DNA of 64,000 nucleotides. Source: Flavobacterium defluvii. GTDB taxonomy: Bacteria; Bacteroidota; Bacteroidia; Flavobacteriales; Flavobacteriaceae. Of the stretch, positions 9,169 to 16,769 are shown piece by piece (position 1 is the first letter of the stretch; each line of letters starts with the position of its first letter). The stretch lies in contig NZ_FQWC01000001.1 of assembly GCF_900129555.1 (NCBI RefSeq), forward strand, positions 558,001 to 622,000, given 5' to 3'. A program made the translations under genes and the position numbers. Below the pieces are notes generated by a model. The model was not told where the DNA came from, searched no databases, and was given only the letters and a program-made list of their open reading frames with translations.

Positions 9169-9436
9169 TAAAAAAGAAATCTTAATTGGATTTTTAGTCG
9201 GAATTTTTACTTCGCTTCTCGGAAGTTATTTGTTTATCACTTTTTTTACAAAGTTTGATATTTCGACAGGAATTCAAGCCCTAAGACAAATGGGTTATTT
9301 AGGAAAAGTAATTACAATTGGAACTGTTTTAGACCTTGCCGTTTTTTTACTTCTTTTACAAAGAAATAAAGAAATGATGGCCCGAGGCGTGATTTTGGCC
9401 GTGATCGTTCTGGCAATTTCGACTATAATTATTTAA
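9161..9436 (+). CDS. Small three-helix membrane protein
   Basis: This 91-residue protein has three hydrophobic segments: about residues 6-29 (ILIGFLVGIFTSLLG), 46-66 (YLGKVITIGTVLDLAVFLLLL) and 73-91. It contains no recognisable catalytic motif. It overlaps the end of surE by eight bases and lpxB starts 34 bases after it, so it sits in a conserved-looking arrangement between nucleotide recycling and lipid A synthesis. I do not recognise the family. Being real rather than a chance frame is supported by the tight overlap and the clean alternation of transmembrane and charged segments. Confidence 0.75.
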   Translation: MDNKKEILIGFLVGIFTSLLGSYLFITFFTKFDISTGIQALRQMGYLGKVITIGTVLDLAVFLLLLQRNKEMMARGVILAVIVLAISTIII

Positions 9437-9447
9437 TCTTATCTTTG
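9417..9447 (+). promoter_or_regulatory. Probable lpxB promoter
   Basis: TATCTTTG at 9440-9447 matches the TAnnTTTG -7 element. A near-consensus TTTC lies at 9417-9420 with exactly 19 bases between. The -7 ends 23 bases before the lpxB ATG. It overlaps the end of the upstream membrane-protein gene. Confidence 0.5.
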
Positions 9448-9470
9448 TGCTGCAATAAAAATTCGTTGAC

Positions 9471-10586
9471 ATGAAATACTACATAATAGCTGGCGAAGCT
9501 TCTGGAGATTTACACGGTTCAAATTTAATGAAATCCTTATATGAGGAAGATCCTCAGGCCGACATTAGATTTTGGGGCGGTGATTTAATGCAAAAAGCTG
9601 GCGGAACATTAGTAAAACACTACCGCGAATTGGCTTTTATGGGATTTGTTGAAGTGGTTTTTAACTTAAAAACTATTTTAAATAACATCAAATTTTGTAA
9701 AAAAGATATCTCCGAATTTAAACCAGATGTTATCATTTTTATTGACTATCCGGGATTTAATATGCGTATTGCAAAATGGGCTAAAGAACTCAATTACAGA
9801 ACTCATTATTATATTTCTCCACAAATTTGGGCCTGGAAAGAAAATCGAATCAACGCTATAAAACAAGATGTTGACAGAATGTTTGTGATTTTGCCTTTTG
9901 AAAAAAGTTTTTACGAAGACAAACATCATTTTCCGGTAGATTTTGTTGGACATCCATTAATTGATGCTATTCAAAATCAACCCGCTTTTAATGAAGCGAC
10001 TTTTAGAGAAGAAAATAATTTAGGCGAAAAACCAATCATTGCCGTTTTACCCGGAAGCCGTAAACAGGAAATTACCAAAATGCTAAGCGTAATGCTGAGT
10101 GTTGTAGATGATTTTCAGGATTATGAATTTGTAATTGCCGGCGCACCAAGTCAGGATTATGAATTTTATCAGCAGTTTATAAAAAACAAAAACATCGCTT
10201 TTGTTTCTAATAAAACATATGATTTACTGCGTTCTTCAACAGCAGCTTTGGTTACTTCGGGAACTGCAACTTTAGAAACAGCACTTTTTAAAGTTCCGGA
10301 AGTTGTATGCTATAAAGGAAGTGAAATTTCGTATCAAATTGCAAAACGAATTATTACTTTAAAATATATTTCGCTTGTCAATTTAATTATGGATCAGGAA
10401 GTTGTTACCGAATTAATTCAGGGCGACTGCAATACAAAACGCATCAAAGAAGAATTAAACAAATTACTTGAACCTTCGCATCGCGAAAAACTCCTGAAAG
10501 ATTATGACGTTTTAGAGCAAAAACTAGGCGGTGTTGGTGCAAGTAAAAAAACAGCCAAACTTATTGTTGCCGATTTAAAATCTTAA
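9471..10586 (+). CDS. lpxB: Lipid-A-disaccharide synthase
   Basis: The 371-residue peripheral membrane glycosyltransferase (GT19) joins UDP-2,3-diacylglucosamine and lipid X to make the lipid A disaccharide. The N-terminal GEASGDLHGSNLM (residues 8-20), the FIDYPGFNMR motif, HYYISPQIWAWKENR and the donor-site PGSRKQEI are all present, as is TSGTATLET near the C-terminal nucleotide site. Length agrees with the family. It has its own probable promoter and is followed after 11 bases by a lipoprotein peptidase gene, which is likely co-transcribed. Confidence 0.96.
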   Translation: MKYYIIAGEASGDLHGSNLMKSLYEEDPQADIRFWGGDLMQKAGGTLVKHYRELAFMGFVEVVFNLKTILNNIKFCKKDISEFKPDVIIFIDYPGFNMRIAKWAKELNYRTHYYISPQIWAWKENRINAIKQDVDRMFVILPFEKSFYEDKHHFPVDFVGHPLIDAIQNQPAFNEATFREENNLGEKPIIAVLPGSRKQEITKMLSVMLSVVDDFQDYEFVIAGAPSQDYEFYQQFIKNKNIAFVSNKTYDLLRSSTAALVTSGTATLETALFKVPEVVCYKGSEISYQIAKRIITLKYISLVNLIMDQEVVTELIQGDCNTKRIKEELNKLLEPSHREKLLKDYDVLEQKLGGVGASKKTAKLIVADLKS

Positions 10587-10597
10587 ATATTAGTGTT

Positions 10598-11083
10598 TTG
10601 AAAAAGATATTCGTTTTTCTTATTTTATCAATCGGATTGGTTTCCTGTAAATCGACTTCGACTGCTGTAAGCAAAAGCGAATCGAAAAAAGAAAACCGAT
10701 CTATAGTAAAAAATTTAATTGAAACTGCAACAGATAATATTGGTGTAAAATACAAAGCGGGCGGAACTACAAAAAGCGGTTTTGACTGCTCTGGATTGGT
10801 TTATACTACTTTTGAATCTGAAAACATAAAATTGCCGAGAAGTTCTTACGAACAGGCAAAAATTGGAAAAGTAATTCCATTAAACGATGCCAAAAAAGGC
10901 GATTTGATTTTCTTTAAAACCAATAAAAGCAAACAGATTAATCATGTAGGTCTTATTGTAGAAGCAAATTCAGATGAGATAAAATTTGTACATTCTTCTA
11001 CCTCAAAAGGTGTTATTATTTCTTCTACCAAAGAAGCGTATTATAAAAATTCATTCGAACAAGTAAATAGAATACTCGAATAA
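10598..11083 (+). CDS. NlpC/P60 (C40) peptidoglycan peptidase, lipoprotein
   Basis: The 161-residue product starts at TTG (no closer ATG fits) and opens with a lipoprotein signal peptide and lipobox LVSC at Cys17. The mature part is a single NlpC/P60 domain. The catalytic triad is visible: Cys64 in FDCSG, His116 in NHVG and the polar third residue His132 in FVHSS. The glycine-rich KAGGTTKSG before the cysteine is typical. It should cut peptide cross-links or stem peptides of peptidoglycan in the periplasm. There is no additional SH3 or LysM binding domain, so targeting probably comes only from the lipid anchor. Confidence 0.92.
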   Translation: MKKIFVFLILSIGLVSCKSTSTAVSKSESKKENRSIVKNLIETATDNIGVKYKAGGTTKSGFDCSGLVYTTFESENIKLPRSSYEQAKIGKVIPLNDAKKGDLIFFKTNKSKQINHVGLIVEANSDEIKFVHSSTSKGVIISSTKEAYYKNSFEQVNRILE

Positions 11084-11111
11084 TTGTTACACATTGGAAA
11101 CAGTTAATTTT

Positions 11112-11243
11112 AACACATAGAAACATAGATTCTGTGTTTTGTAAAAGGCGCTTCACTTATTTTTAAAACACATAGCTATGTGTTAGAAACTGGTTTCTTT
11201 TTAAATTCTTTAAAATAAACAAAGAGCTATGTTTCTATGTGTT
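11112..11243. repeat. Extragenic palindrome, family A copy 1
   Basis: The gap between the C40 peptidase and comEC is filled by a 132-base element bounded by perfect 17-base inverted arms (AACACATAGAAACATAG at 11112-11128 and its complement at 11227-11243). Inside are a second dyad (ACACATAGCTATGTGT) and the block AAGGCGCTTCACTTATTT. The same arms and the same inner block recur at 46824-46958. Confidence 0.85.
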
Positions 11244-11315
11244 TAATATTTTGCCCAACAAATTCTTAAACAAAAATATATTTATTTTCTTACAAATTTT
11301 TAATACTTTTAACCC

Positions 11316-13352
11316 ATGAAAGTATTAGATTTTCCTTTAATAAAAATTACGATCGCTTTTCTTTTCGGAATTTTAGTTTCTTATTATTGTGCGCCTTCAA
11401 TCAAAATTTCACTTGCATTTCTTGGGATTTGCAGTTTCGTATTCTGCATTTTCTATTTTCTTTCGAAGAAAAACAAAAAGACAAATATCTTCTTCGGAAT
11501 CTGCAGTTACCTTATTTCTTTTTCAACCGGAATATGTGTTTTACTTTTTCATACGGATACTTATGATAAATCAAATTATACACATTCAAAAACAGTATTT
11601 GAAAATCCTCAATTTATAACTTTTACATTACGAGAAAAACTCAAAAGCAACGATTATAATGATCGTTTTATTGGCCTGATAAACAGTATTGATAATAAAG
11701 CTTATTCTGGAAAAGTTATTATCAATATTCAAAAAGACAGCTTAAAAAATCCATTAATTATTGGGAATCAGATTAGAGTTAAAACTACTTTACAAAGAAC
11801 ATCTTCTAGTAAAAATCCGAATCAGTTTGATTATGCAAAATACTTAGCCGACAAGCAGATTTATGCACAGGTTTATTGCAAAAAATCTGAAATCAGGATT
11901 AACAAAAAAATCCAAAAAGACATTTGGTACTATTCTGGCCGTCTACATTCGACTATTCTTAAAAATCTGGAAAAAGCACATTTTAGCAAAGACGAAATGA
12001 ATGTGGCTTTGGCATTGATTTTAGGACAACAGCAGGAAATTTCATCCGATATAATAAAAGATTATCAGTACTCGGGAGCAACACATGTTCTTTCGGTTTC
12101 GGGGCTGCATGTTGGTTTTATAATGCTTTTTATAATGTTTATTCTAAAACCAGTTCCAAATACCCGAAAAGGTTCTGCCATAAAACTAATTTCAATTTTA
12201 ATTTCGCTTGCAGGATTTGCAATAATTTCCGGATTATCTCCTTCTGTACTGCGTTCAGTTGTAATGTTTTCGTTTGTTGCAATTGGAAATCATTTACGCC
12301 GGAGCGGCAATATTTATCACACTTTATTGGTTTCCATTTTATTGATATTGCTTTTTGAACCTTATTTTTTATTTGATGTTGGTTTTCAATTAAGTTATCT
12401 GGCCTTGTTTTTTATTGTTTGGCTGCAACCTGTATTAAAGAAAATCTGGTCGCCAAAAAACAAAATAGCCATTTATATTTGGAATGCTTTGACAGTTTCG
12501 TTTGCAGCGCAAATTGGCACTTTGCCTTTGTGTCTTTATTACTTTCATCAATTTCCCGGTTTGTTTTTCGTAACCAATATTATAATTCTGCCTGTTTTAT
12601 CTTTTATAATGATTGCCGGAATTATTGTTATGATTTTTGCTATTTTCAAAAGTCCGCCCGAAATTCTGGTTTATGTTTTTGAAAAAAGTATTTTCATATT
12701 AAACAAAATGATTCATTACGTTGCATCATTTGAATCTTTTGTCATTCAGGATATCAGCTTTAATTTTTATTATTTAATTACACTCTACTTCTTAATTATA
12801 ACTGCGACAATTTGGTTTAAAAAACCGAGTTTCAATAAACTTGTGATCGTATTGGTTTCAATAATTTCCGTACAGCTTTCTTTGATTTATACAAAAAGGG
12901 AAATTTCAAATCAAAAAGAATTAATTGTTTATAATACCAAAAAGAATACATTAATTTCAAAAAGATTTGGCAGCGAAATTACACTTTTTACCCGCGATAC
13001 CACTTTAGAGAAAAGCTCTAAGAGTAATACTTTTAATTCTTATTTGGTTGGTAATTTTAGTATTTTGAATACATCTCAGCAAATTAAAAATGTTTTATTT
13101 TTTAATGGAAAAAAGATTGCCATACTAGACAGTTCGGGAGTTTATGAGAATACGGTTCAGCCGGATATTTTAGTTCTAACTCAGTCTCCTAAAATAAACT
13201 TTGACAGGCTTTTAGAAGATTTGCATCCAAAAATTATCATTGCTGATGGATCAAATTCATATTCTATTCAGAGAATGTGGAAAGAAAGCTGCAAGAAAAA
13301 AAATATCCCTTTCCATGCTACTGCCGAAAAGGGATTTTATCGATTAAATTAA
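11316..13352 (+). CDS. comEC: ComEC/Rec2 family DNA-uptake membrane protein
   Basis: The 678-residue protein has several N-terminal transmembrane helices, a soluble DUF4131-type region (about 100-215), then the Competence core beginning at HVLSVSGLHVGFIM near residue 257 with a run of transmembrane helices to about 520. ComEC forms the inner-membrane channel for single-stranded DNA uptake. The C-terminal 150 residues look like a reduced remnant of the metallo-beta-lactamase-like domain: strands and IIADGSNS remain, but no HxHxDH metal motif is present. Short ComEC forms of this kind are, to my knowledge, common in Flavobacteriia, so I do not call it broken. It is transcribed after the family A palindrome and ends 13 bases from the converging thioredoxin-like gene. 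Confidence 0.9.
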   Translation: MKVLDFPLIKITIAFLFGILVSYYCAPSIKISLAFLGICSFVFCIFYFLSKKNKKTNIFFGICSYLISFSTGICVLLFHTDTYDKSNYTHSKTVFENPQFITFTLREKLKSNDYNDRFIGLINSIDNKAYSGKVIINIQKDSLKNPLIIGNQIRVKTTLQRTSSSKNPNQFDYAKYLADKQIYAQVYCKKSEIRINKKIQKDIWYYSGRLHSTILKNLEKAHFSKDEMNVALALILGQQQEISSDIIKDYQYSGATHVLSVSGLHVGFIMLFIMFILKPVPNTRKGSAIKLISILISLAGFAIISGLSPSVLRSVVMFSFVAIGNHLRRSGNIYHTLLVSILLILLFEPYFLFDVGFQLSYLALFFIVWLQPVLKKIWSPKNKIAIYIWNALTVSFAAQIGTLPLCLYYFHQFPGLFFVTNIIILPVLSFIMIAGIIVMIFAIFKSPPEILVYVFEKSIFILNKMIHYVASFESFVIQDISFNFYYLITLYFLIITATIWFKKPSFNKLVIVLVSIISVQLSLIYTKREISNQKELIVYNTKKNTLISKRFGSEITLFTRDTTLEKSSKSNTFNSYLVGNFSILNTSQQIKNVLFFNGKKIAILDSSGVYENTVQPDILVLTQSPKINFDRLLEDLHPKIIIADGSNSYSIQRMWKESCKKKNIPFHATAEKGFYRLN

Positions 13353-13365
13353 TTTCTTTATTATT

Positions 13366-13815
13366 TTATTCTGGATTTAAAATCAAATTAGAATCTGCAA
13401 TAAAAGCTTTTACACCATTTGAACTATACGGAAGTCTGCCTAATAAGTCAAAAGCCGTTTTTCCTTTTCTAATTGCAGCATTGGCATAACAAACCTCAGG
13501 CAAGTCTACAACCCCAAATGCATTCTTCAATTTAATGTTTTGCTCTTTAGCATCATTTGATATTGCAGCATCGGATAAATCAAGTTTTAACAGAATCACA
13601 TTTTTGCGGGACCATTTTTCAAAATCTAATGTTCTAAACACCTCTTTTTCCAGGCTTTCGGGAGCAGTAGCTGCCGTAAATAAAATTAAAAGTGGTTTTC
13701 TTTCTTCATTGCTTATGTTAATCGCATCGGTTATATTGGTTTTCCATTCTAAATTTTGCGATTTACCTAAAAATGTTACTAGAAAAAATAGCAGGATAAG
13801 TAGTTTTTGGGTCAT
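13366..13815 (-). CDS. Thioredoxin-fold exported protein lacking CXXC (paralogue 1)
   Basis: The 149-residue protein has a signal peptide (MTQKLLILLFFLVTFLGKSQ) and a thioredoxin-like fold closely related to its two neighbours. Aligned without gaps to the gene at 14764-15231, the active-site cysteines are replaced by Pro52 and Leu55. The cis-proline strand is retained as LPEVCYA, which adds a cysteine three residues after the proline. It is therefore unlikely to be a dithiol oxidoreductase and may bind a partner or act through the single cysteine. It converges on comEC. Function is unknown. Confidence 0.85.
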   Translation of the reverse strand: MTQKLLILLFFLVTFLGKSQNLEWKTNITDAINISNEERKPLLILFTAATAPESLEKEVFRTLDFEKWSRKNVILLKLDLSDAAISNDAKEQNIKLKNAFGVVDLPEVCYANAAIRKGKTAFDLLGRLPYSSNGVKAFIADSNLILNPE

Positions 13816-14008
13816 AGTTTATTGGTTTTTGGTTGGTTAATAAAACTAAATTAACACAAAACCAACATCAAACAATCGCCTTTAAAACAAATAGTTACAA
13901 AAAAACTGCATTAAAATGAAATTGATTTTTTAAGGTTTAAAATTTGAAAAAAATGAAAATTTTACCATGTTAAAATATTAAATGTACAATTCACATTTTA
14001 GCTTTGTT

Positions 14009-14047
14009 TAAAAAAATATCCCTTTTCAACAATAATTGAAAAGGGAT
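14009..14047 (-). terminator. Terminator after thioredoxin-like paralogue 2
   Basis: A perfect 12-base-pair stem (14018-14029 with 14036-14047) with a six-base loop is followed on the minus strand by a T tract. It lies 38 bases past the stop of the gene at 14085-14537. Confidence 0.85.
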
Positions 14048-14084
14048 TCTACAAATTAAACTAAGAAAACTTAATTTAAAGTTA

Positions 14085-14537
14085 TTACTCACTAGGATGC
14101 AAAATATTATTTGATTCTGCAATCCATGCTTTTGCTCCTCCTGGCTTGTAAGCAATTTTTCCAAGGGCGCTAAAGGTTGTTTTATTTTTTCTTATTGAAG
14201 CCATCGCAAAACAAACTTGCGGCAAATCATCAACACCAAATGCATTTTTTAATTTAATGTTCTGTTCTTTATCTCCATCTGAAGCTGTAGCATCAGATAA
14301 ATCTAATTTTACAAGAATTACATTATCGCGTGACCAAACCGCAAAATCCGGGGTTTTAAATATTTCATTCTGAAGATTTTCTGGTACACCTGCGGCAGTA
14401 AATAAAATTAACATTGGTTTTCTTTCTTCATTACTGATTGCGATCGCATCAGTCATGTTTGTTCTCCATGCAAGTGTTTGTGCCTGCATGAAAAATGAAC
14501 CTAAAAAAAACAGTAGGATAAGTAATTTTTTAGTCAT
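14085..14537 (-). CDS. Thioredoxin-fold exported protein lacking CXXC (paralogue 2)
   Basis: I take the start at the ATG giving MTKKLLILLFFLGSFFMQAQ, a clean signal peptide; a further 14 codons upstream are open but would spoil it. The 150-residue product is very similar to the first paralogue, sharing ISNEERKP, LILFTAA, LVKLDLSDA and IKLKNAFGV. The CXXC positions are again Pro52 and Leu55, and the cis-proline strand LPQVCFA again carries the extra cysteine. Shared loss plus shared new cysteine means the change happened before these two genes duplicated and has been kept. It has its own terminator. Its role is unknown; a redox-inactive chaperone or a single-cysteine partner of the CGWC protein are possibilities. 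Confidence 0.87.
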   Translation of the reverse strand: MTKKLLILLFFLGSFFMQAQTLAWRTNMTDAIAISNEERKPMLILFTAAGVPENLQNEIFKTPDFAVWSRDNVILVKLDLSDATASDGDKEQNIKLKNAFGVDDLPQVCFAMASIRKNKTTFSALGKIAYKPGGAKAWIAESNNILHPSE

Positions 14538-14696
14538 ATTATATCGGTTTTGGTTAGTATAGCATGACGAAATTAACACAATATTTTAATTATCCAAATT
14601 TAATTACATCAAAAATTACATTATATGTTTTTTTATTTATAAATTAATATTGAAATAATAATTTAGCAACAACAAATGAAAATCTTTTCTTACTAA

Positions 14697-14731
14697 ACAA
14701 AAAAACTCCTTACAAAATTGTAAGGAGTTTT
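14697..14731 (-). terminator. Terminator after the thioredoxin of the peptide operon
   Basis: A perfect 14-base-pair stem (14702-14715 with 14718-14731) around AA is followed on the minus strand by a T run. It closes the dipeptidyl peptidase-POT-POT-thioredoxin gene series. Confidence 0.88.
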
Positions 14732-14763
14732 AATATATAATTTAAGATTTCTTAATTGTCTAT

Positions 14764-15231
14764 TTAAGATTTTTTAGGATGAACAATGCTTTCTGCAACG
14801 GTTAACCAAGCAGAAGGACCTCCGGCAACGTAACCTGTTTTTCCAAGTCCCTTAAAGTTAATTCTTCCATCTCTTGTTTCAGCACTTGTAAAGAATACTG
14901 TTGGGAATCCCTGAATACCAAATGCTTGCTGCAGTTCGTTATTCTGATTTTTAAGCTCTGGCGTTTGAGGCACAGCTCTTGGATAATCCAATTCTACTAA
15001 AACAACATTATCAGCAGCCCATTTTTTAAATTCTGCAGTTTTTAAAACTTCATTTTGCAAACGAATACACCATCCGCACCAATCACTTCCGGTAAAAAAC
15101 ATCAGCATTGGCTTTTGTTCTTTATTACTTACTGTGATTGCTTCTTTAACATCAGTATACCACTTTAGTTCCTGAGCCTGACTTGCAAATGCTCCAACTA
15201 CAAAAAAAGCTATTAATAATATTCTTTTCAT
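14764..15231 (-). CDS. Periplasmic thioredoxin-family protein with CGWC active site
   Basis: The 155-residue protein carries a signal peptide ending near SQAQ and a thioredoxin fold with the active-site motif WCGWC (Cys52 and Cys55). The cis-proline is in GFPTVFF. It should act as a dithiol/disulfide oxidoreductase in the periplasm. It starts 52 bases after the end of the POT transporter gene and is followed by a strong terminator, so it is probably the last gene of that operon. The two genes further downstream are its paralogues without the cysteines. The natural substrates are not evident. Confidence 0.92.
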   Translation of the reverse strand: MKRILLIAFFVVGAFASQAQELKWYTDVKEAITVSNKEQKPMLMFFTGSDWCGWCIRLQNEVLKTAEFKKWAADNVVLVELDYPRAVPQTPELKNQNNELQQAFGIQGFPTVFFTSAETRDGRINFKGLGKTGYVAGGPSAWLTVAESIVHPKKS

Positions 15232-15283
15232 AACGAGTTATTTTTGGCAAATTTAAACAAAAAATGAATTGAAAAAACATGCA

Positions 15284-16768
15284 CTATTTTACTTCCTGCA
15301 TTAACCTTCTAATTAATGGAGTTAGAACAATTAATGCAATACCCGCAACAAGCGAATAAACTGCCAATTGATAATATCCATCTGTATAAGCAATAAGTTT
15401 AGACATTAAGGTTGTTCCTGTATTGGCATCAGATATTTCGGCGCCTAATTTTCCGGCAGCAAATTGCCCAAAAGCACTTGAAAGAAACCACAATCCCATC
15501 ATCATTCCAAACAAACGTTTAGGAGATAATTTTGTAATTACTGACATCCCGATTGGACCAATGCATAACTCTCCAAGTGTATACACAAGGTAACCTAAAG
15601 CAAAAACATCCAAAGAACTTAATCCATCAGCATTTACAAAAAATCTGGCGCTGTAGAAAATAAAGAACCCGGCAGCCAGTAAAACAAATGATAAACCAAA
15701 CTTAATGACAGTATTTGGTTCAATTTTTCGCTTGGCCATAAATATCCATAATAATCCTACCAATGGACTAAAAATGACAACATACAACGAGTTGATACTG
15801 TTATTTACCACATTTGGATCAATGTGAAAAAACAACATCTTGTTAGACAAATTATCTTTTGCAAACAAAGATAATGAGCCTCCTGATTGCTCAGAAATTG
15901 CCATAAACATAAAATATCCAAAAATGAATACAAATGCAGCTAAAAGTTTTCGCTGTTGTTTTCCATCCTTTAACATTATCAGTTCATACGCAAAATATAA
16001 TAATGCAACTATTCCCATAGTATACATAAAATATTCTGTGAAGTCAGAATTGATAACCATTATATATACTAATGGTATAACAACAAAAGAGCCAACATAC
16101 ACTGCAATTTCATATAAATTGCGTTTTTTAGGCGCATGATTTTCTAATGGAGAATTTCCGATTGGCGCTAAATGTTTTTTCGTCAAAAGAAAAGTGATAA
16201 CCCCAATAATCATTACAATTGCCGCAGAAAGGAAACAAAGACTCCAAGAGTAGTTTTTTCCTAAATAAATAGGAATTGCACCTCCAAGCATTCCACCAAT
16301 ATTGATACCTGCATAAAATAATCCGTAACCTGCATCACGGCGACCGTCACCTTCATGATATAACTCACCTACCATCGAAGAAACATTCGGTTTAAAGAAA
16401 CCTGTTCCGATAATAGAAAGCGTTATTCCGTAATAAAAGAAATCATGTGGAGAAGCCGCAATAAGTAAATTCCCCAGGATCATTACAATTCCTCCAAAAA
16501 GAAGCGACTTCTTAAATCCTAAAATTTTATCGGCGAAAATTCCACCAATAAAAGTAAATGCATAAACAAATGCCTGAATGGCACCGTATTGTAAATTTGC
16601 TTTTCCTTCAAGTAAACCTAATTGGTCTACCATAAAAAAAGCTAAAACACCACGCATTCCGTAGAAACAAAAACGTTCCCACATTTCAACCAAAAACAAG
16701 TACCACAATTGTTTTGGGTACTTGCCTTTAAAATTTTGAATCTGTTCTAAAGTAATTTCGTTTTCCAT
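15284..16768 (-). CDS. Proton-dependent oligopeptide transporter (POT/PTR family), copy 2
   Basis: The 494-residue inner-membrane protein has about 14 hydrophobic segments and the POT signature ExxERF in EMWERFCFYGMRGVLAFFM. Further POT marks are FKPNVSSMVGELY and YAGINIGGMLGGAIP. It should import di- or tripeptides with protons. I chose the ATG at 16768, which leaves one base after the stop of the preceding transporter gene; an upstream in-frame ATG at 16780 would overlap it. It follows a paralogous POT gene and dipeptidyl peptidase IV in one apparent operon, which fits uptake of the dipeptides released by that enzyme. Confidence 0.93.
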   Translation of the reverse strand: MENEITLEQIQNFKGKYPKQLWYLFLVEMWERFCFYGMRGVLAFFMVDQLGLLEGKANLQYGAIQAFVYAFTFIGGIFADKILGFKKSLLFGGIVMILGNLLIAASPHDFFYYGITLSIIGTGFFKPNVSSMVGELYHEGDGRRDAGYGLFYAGINIGGMLGGAIPIYLGKNYSWSLCFLSAAIVMIIGVITFLLTKKHLAPIGNSPLENHAPKKRNLYEIAVYVGSFVVIPLVYIMVINSDFTEYFMYTMGIVALLYFAYELIMLKDGKQQRKLLAAFVFIFGYFMFMAISEQSGGSLSLFAKDNLSNKMLFFHIDPNVVNNSINSLYVVIFSPLVGLLWIFMAKRKIEPNTVIKFGLSFVLLAAGFFIFYSARFFVNADGLSSLDVFALGYLVYTLGELCIGPIGMSVITKLSPKRLFGMMMGLWFLSSAFGQFAAGKLGAEISDANTGTTLMSKLIAYTDGYYQLAVYSLVAGIALIVLTPLIRRLMQEVK

Positions 16769-16769
16769 C

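Noticed and set aside
13366..14537. Thioredoxin-like copies as pseudogenes
   Set aside because: Both frames are complete with signal peptides and share specific substitutions; nothing indicates decay.
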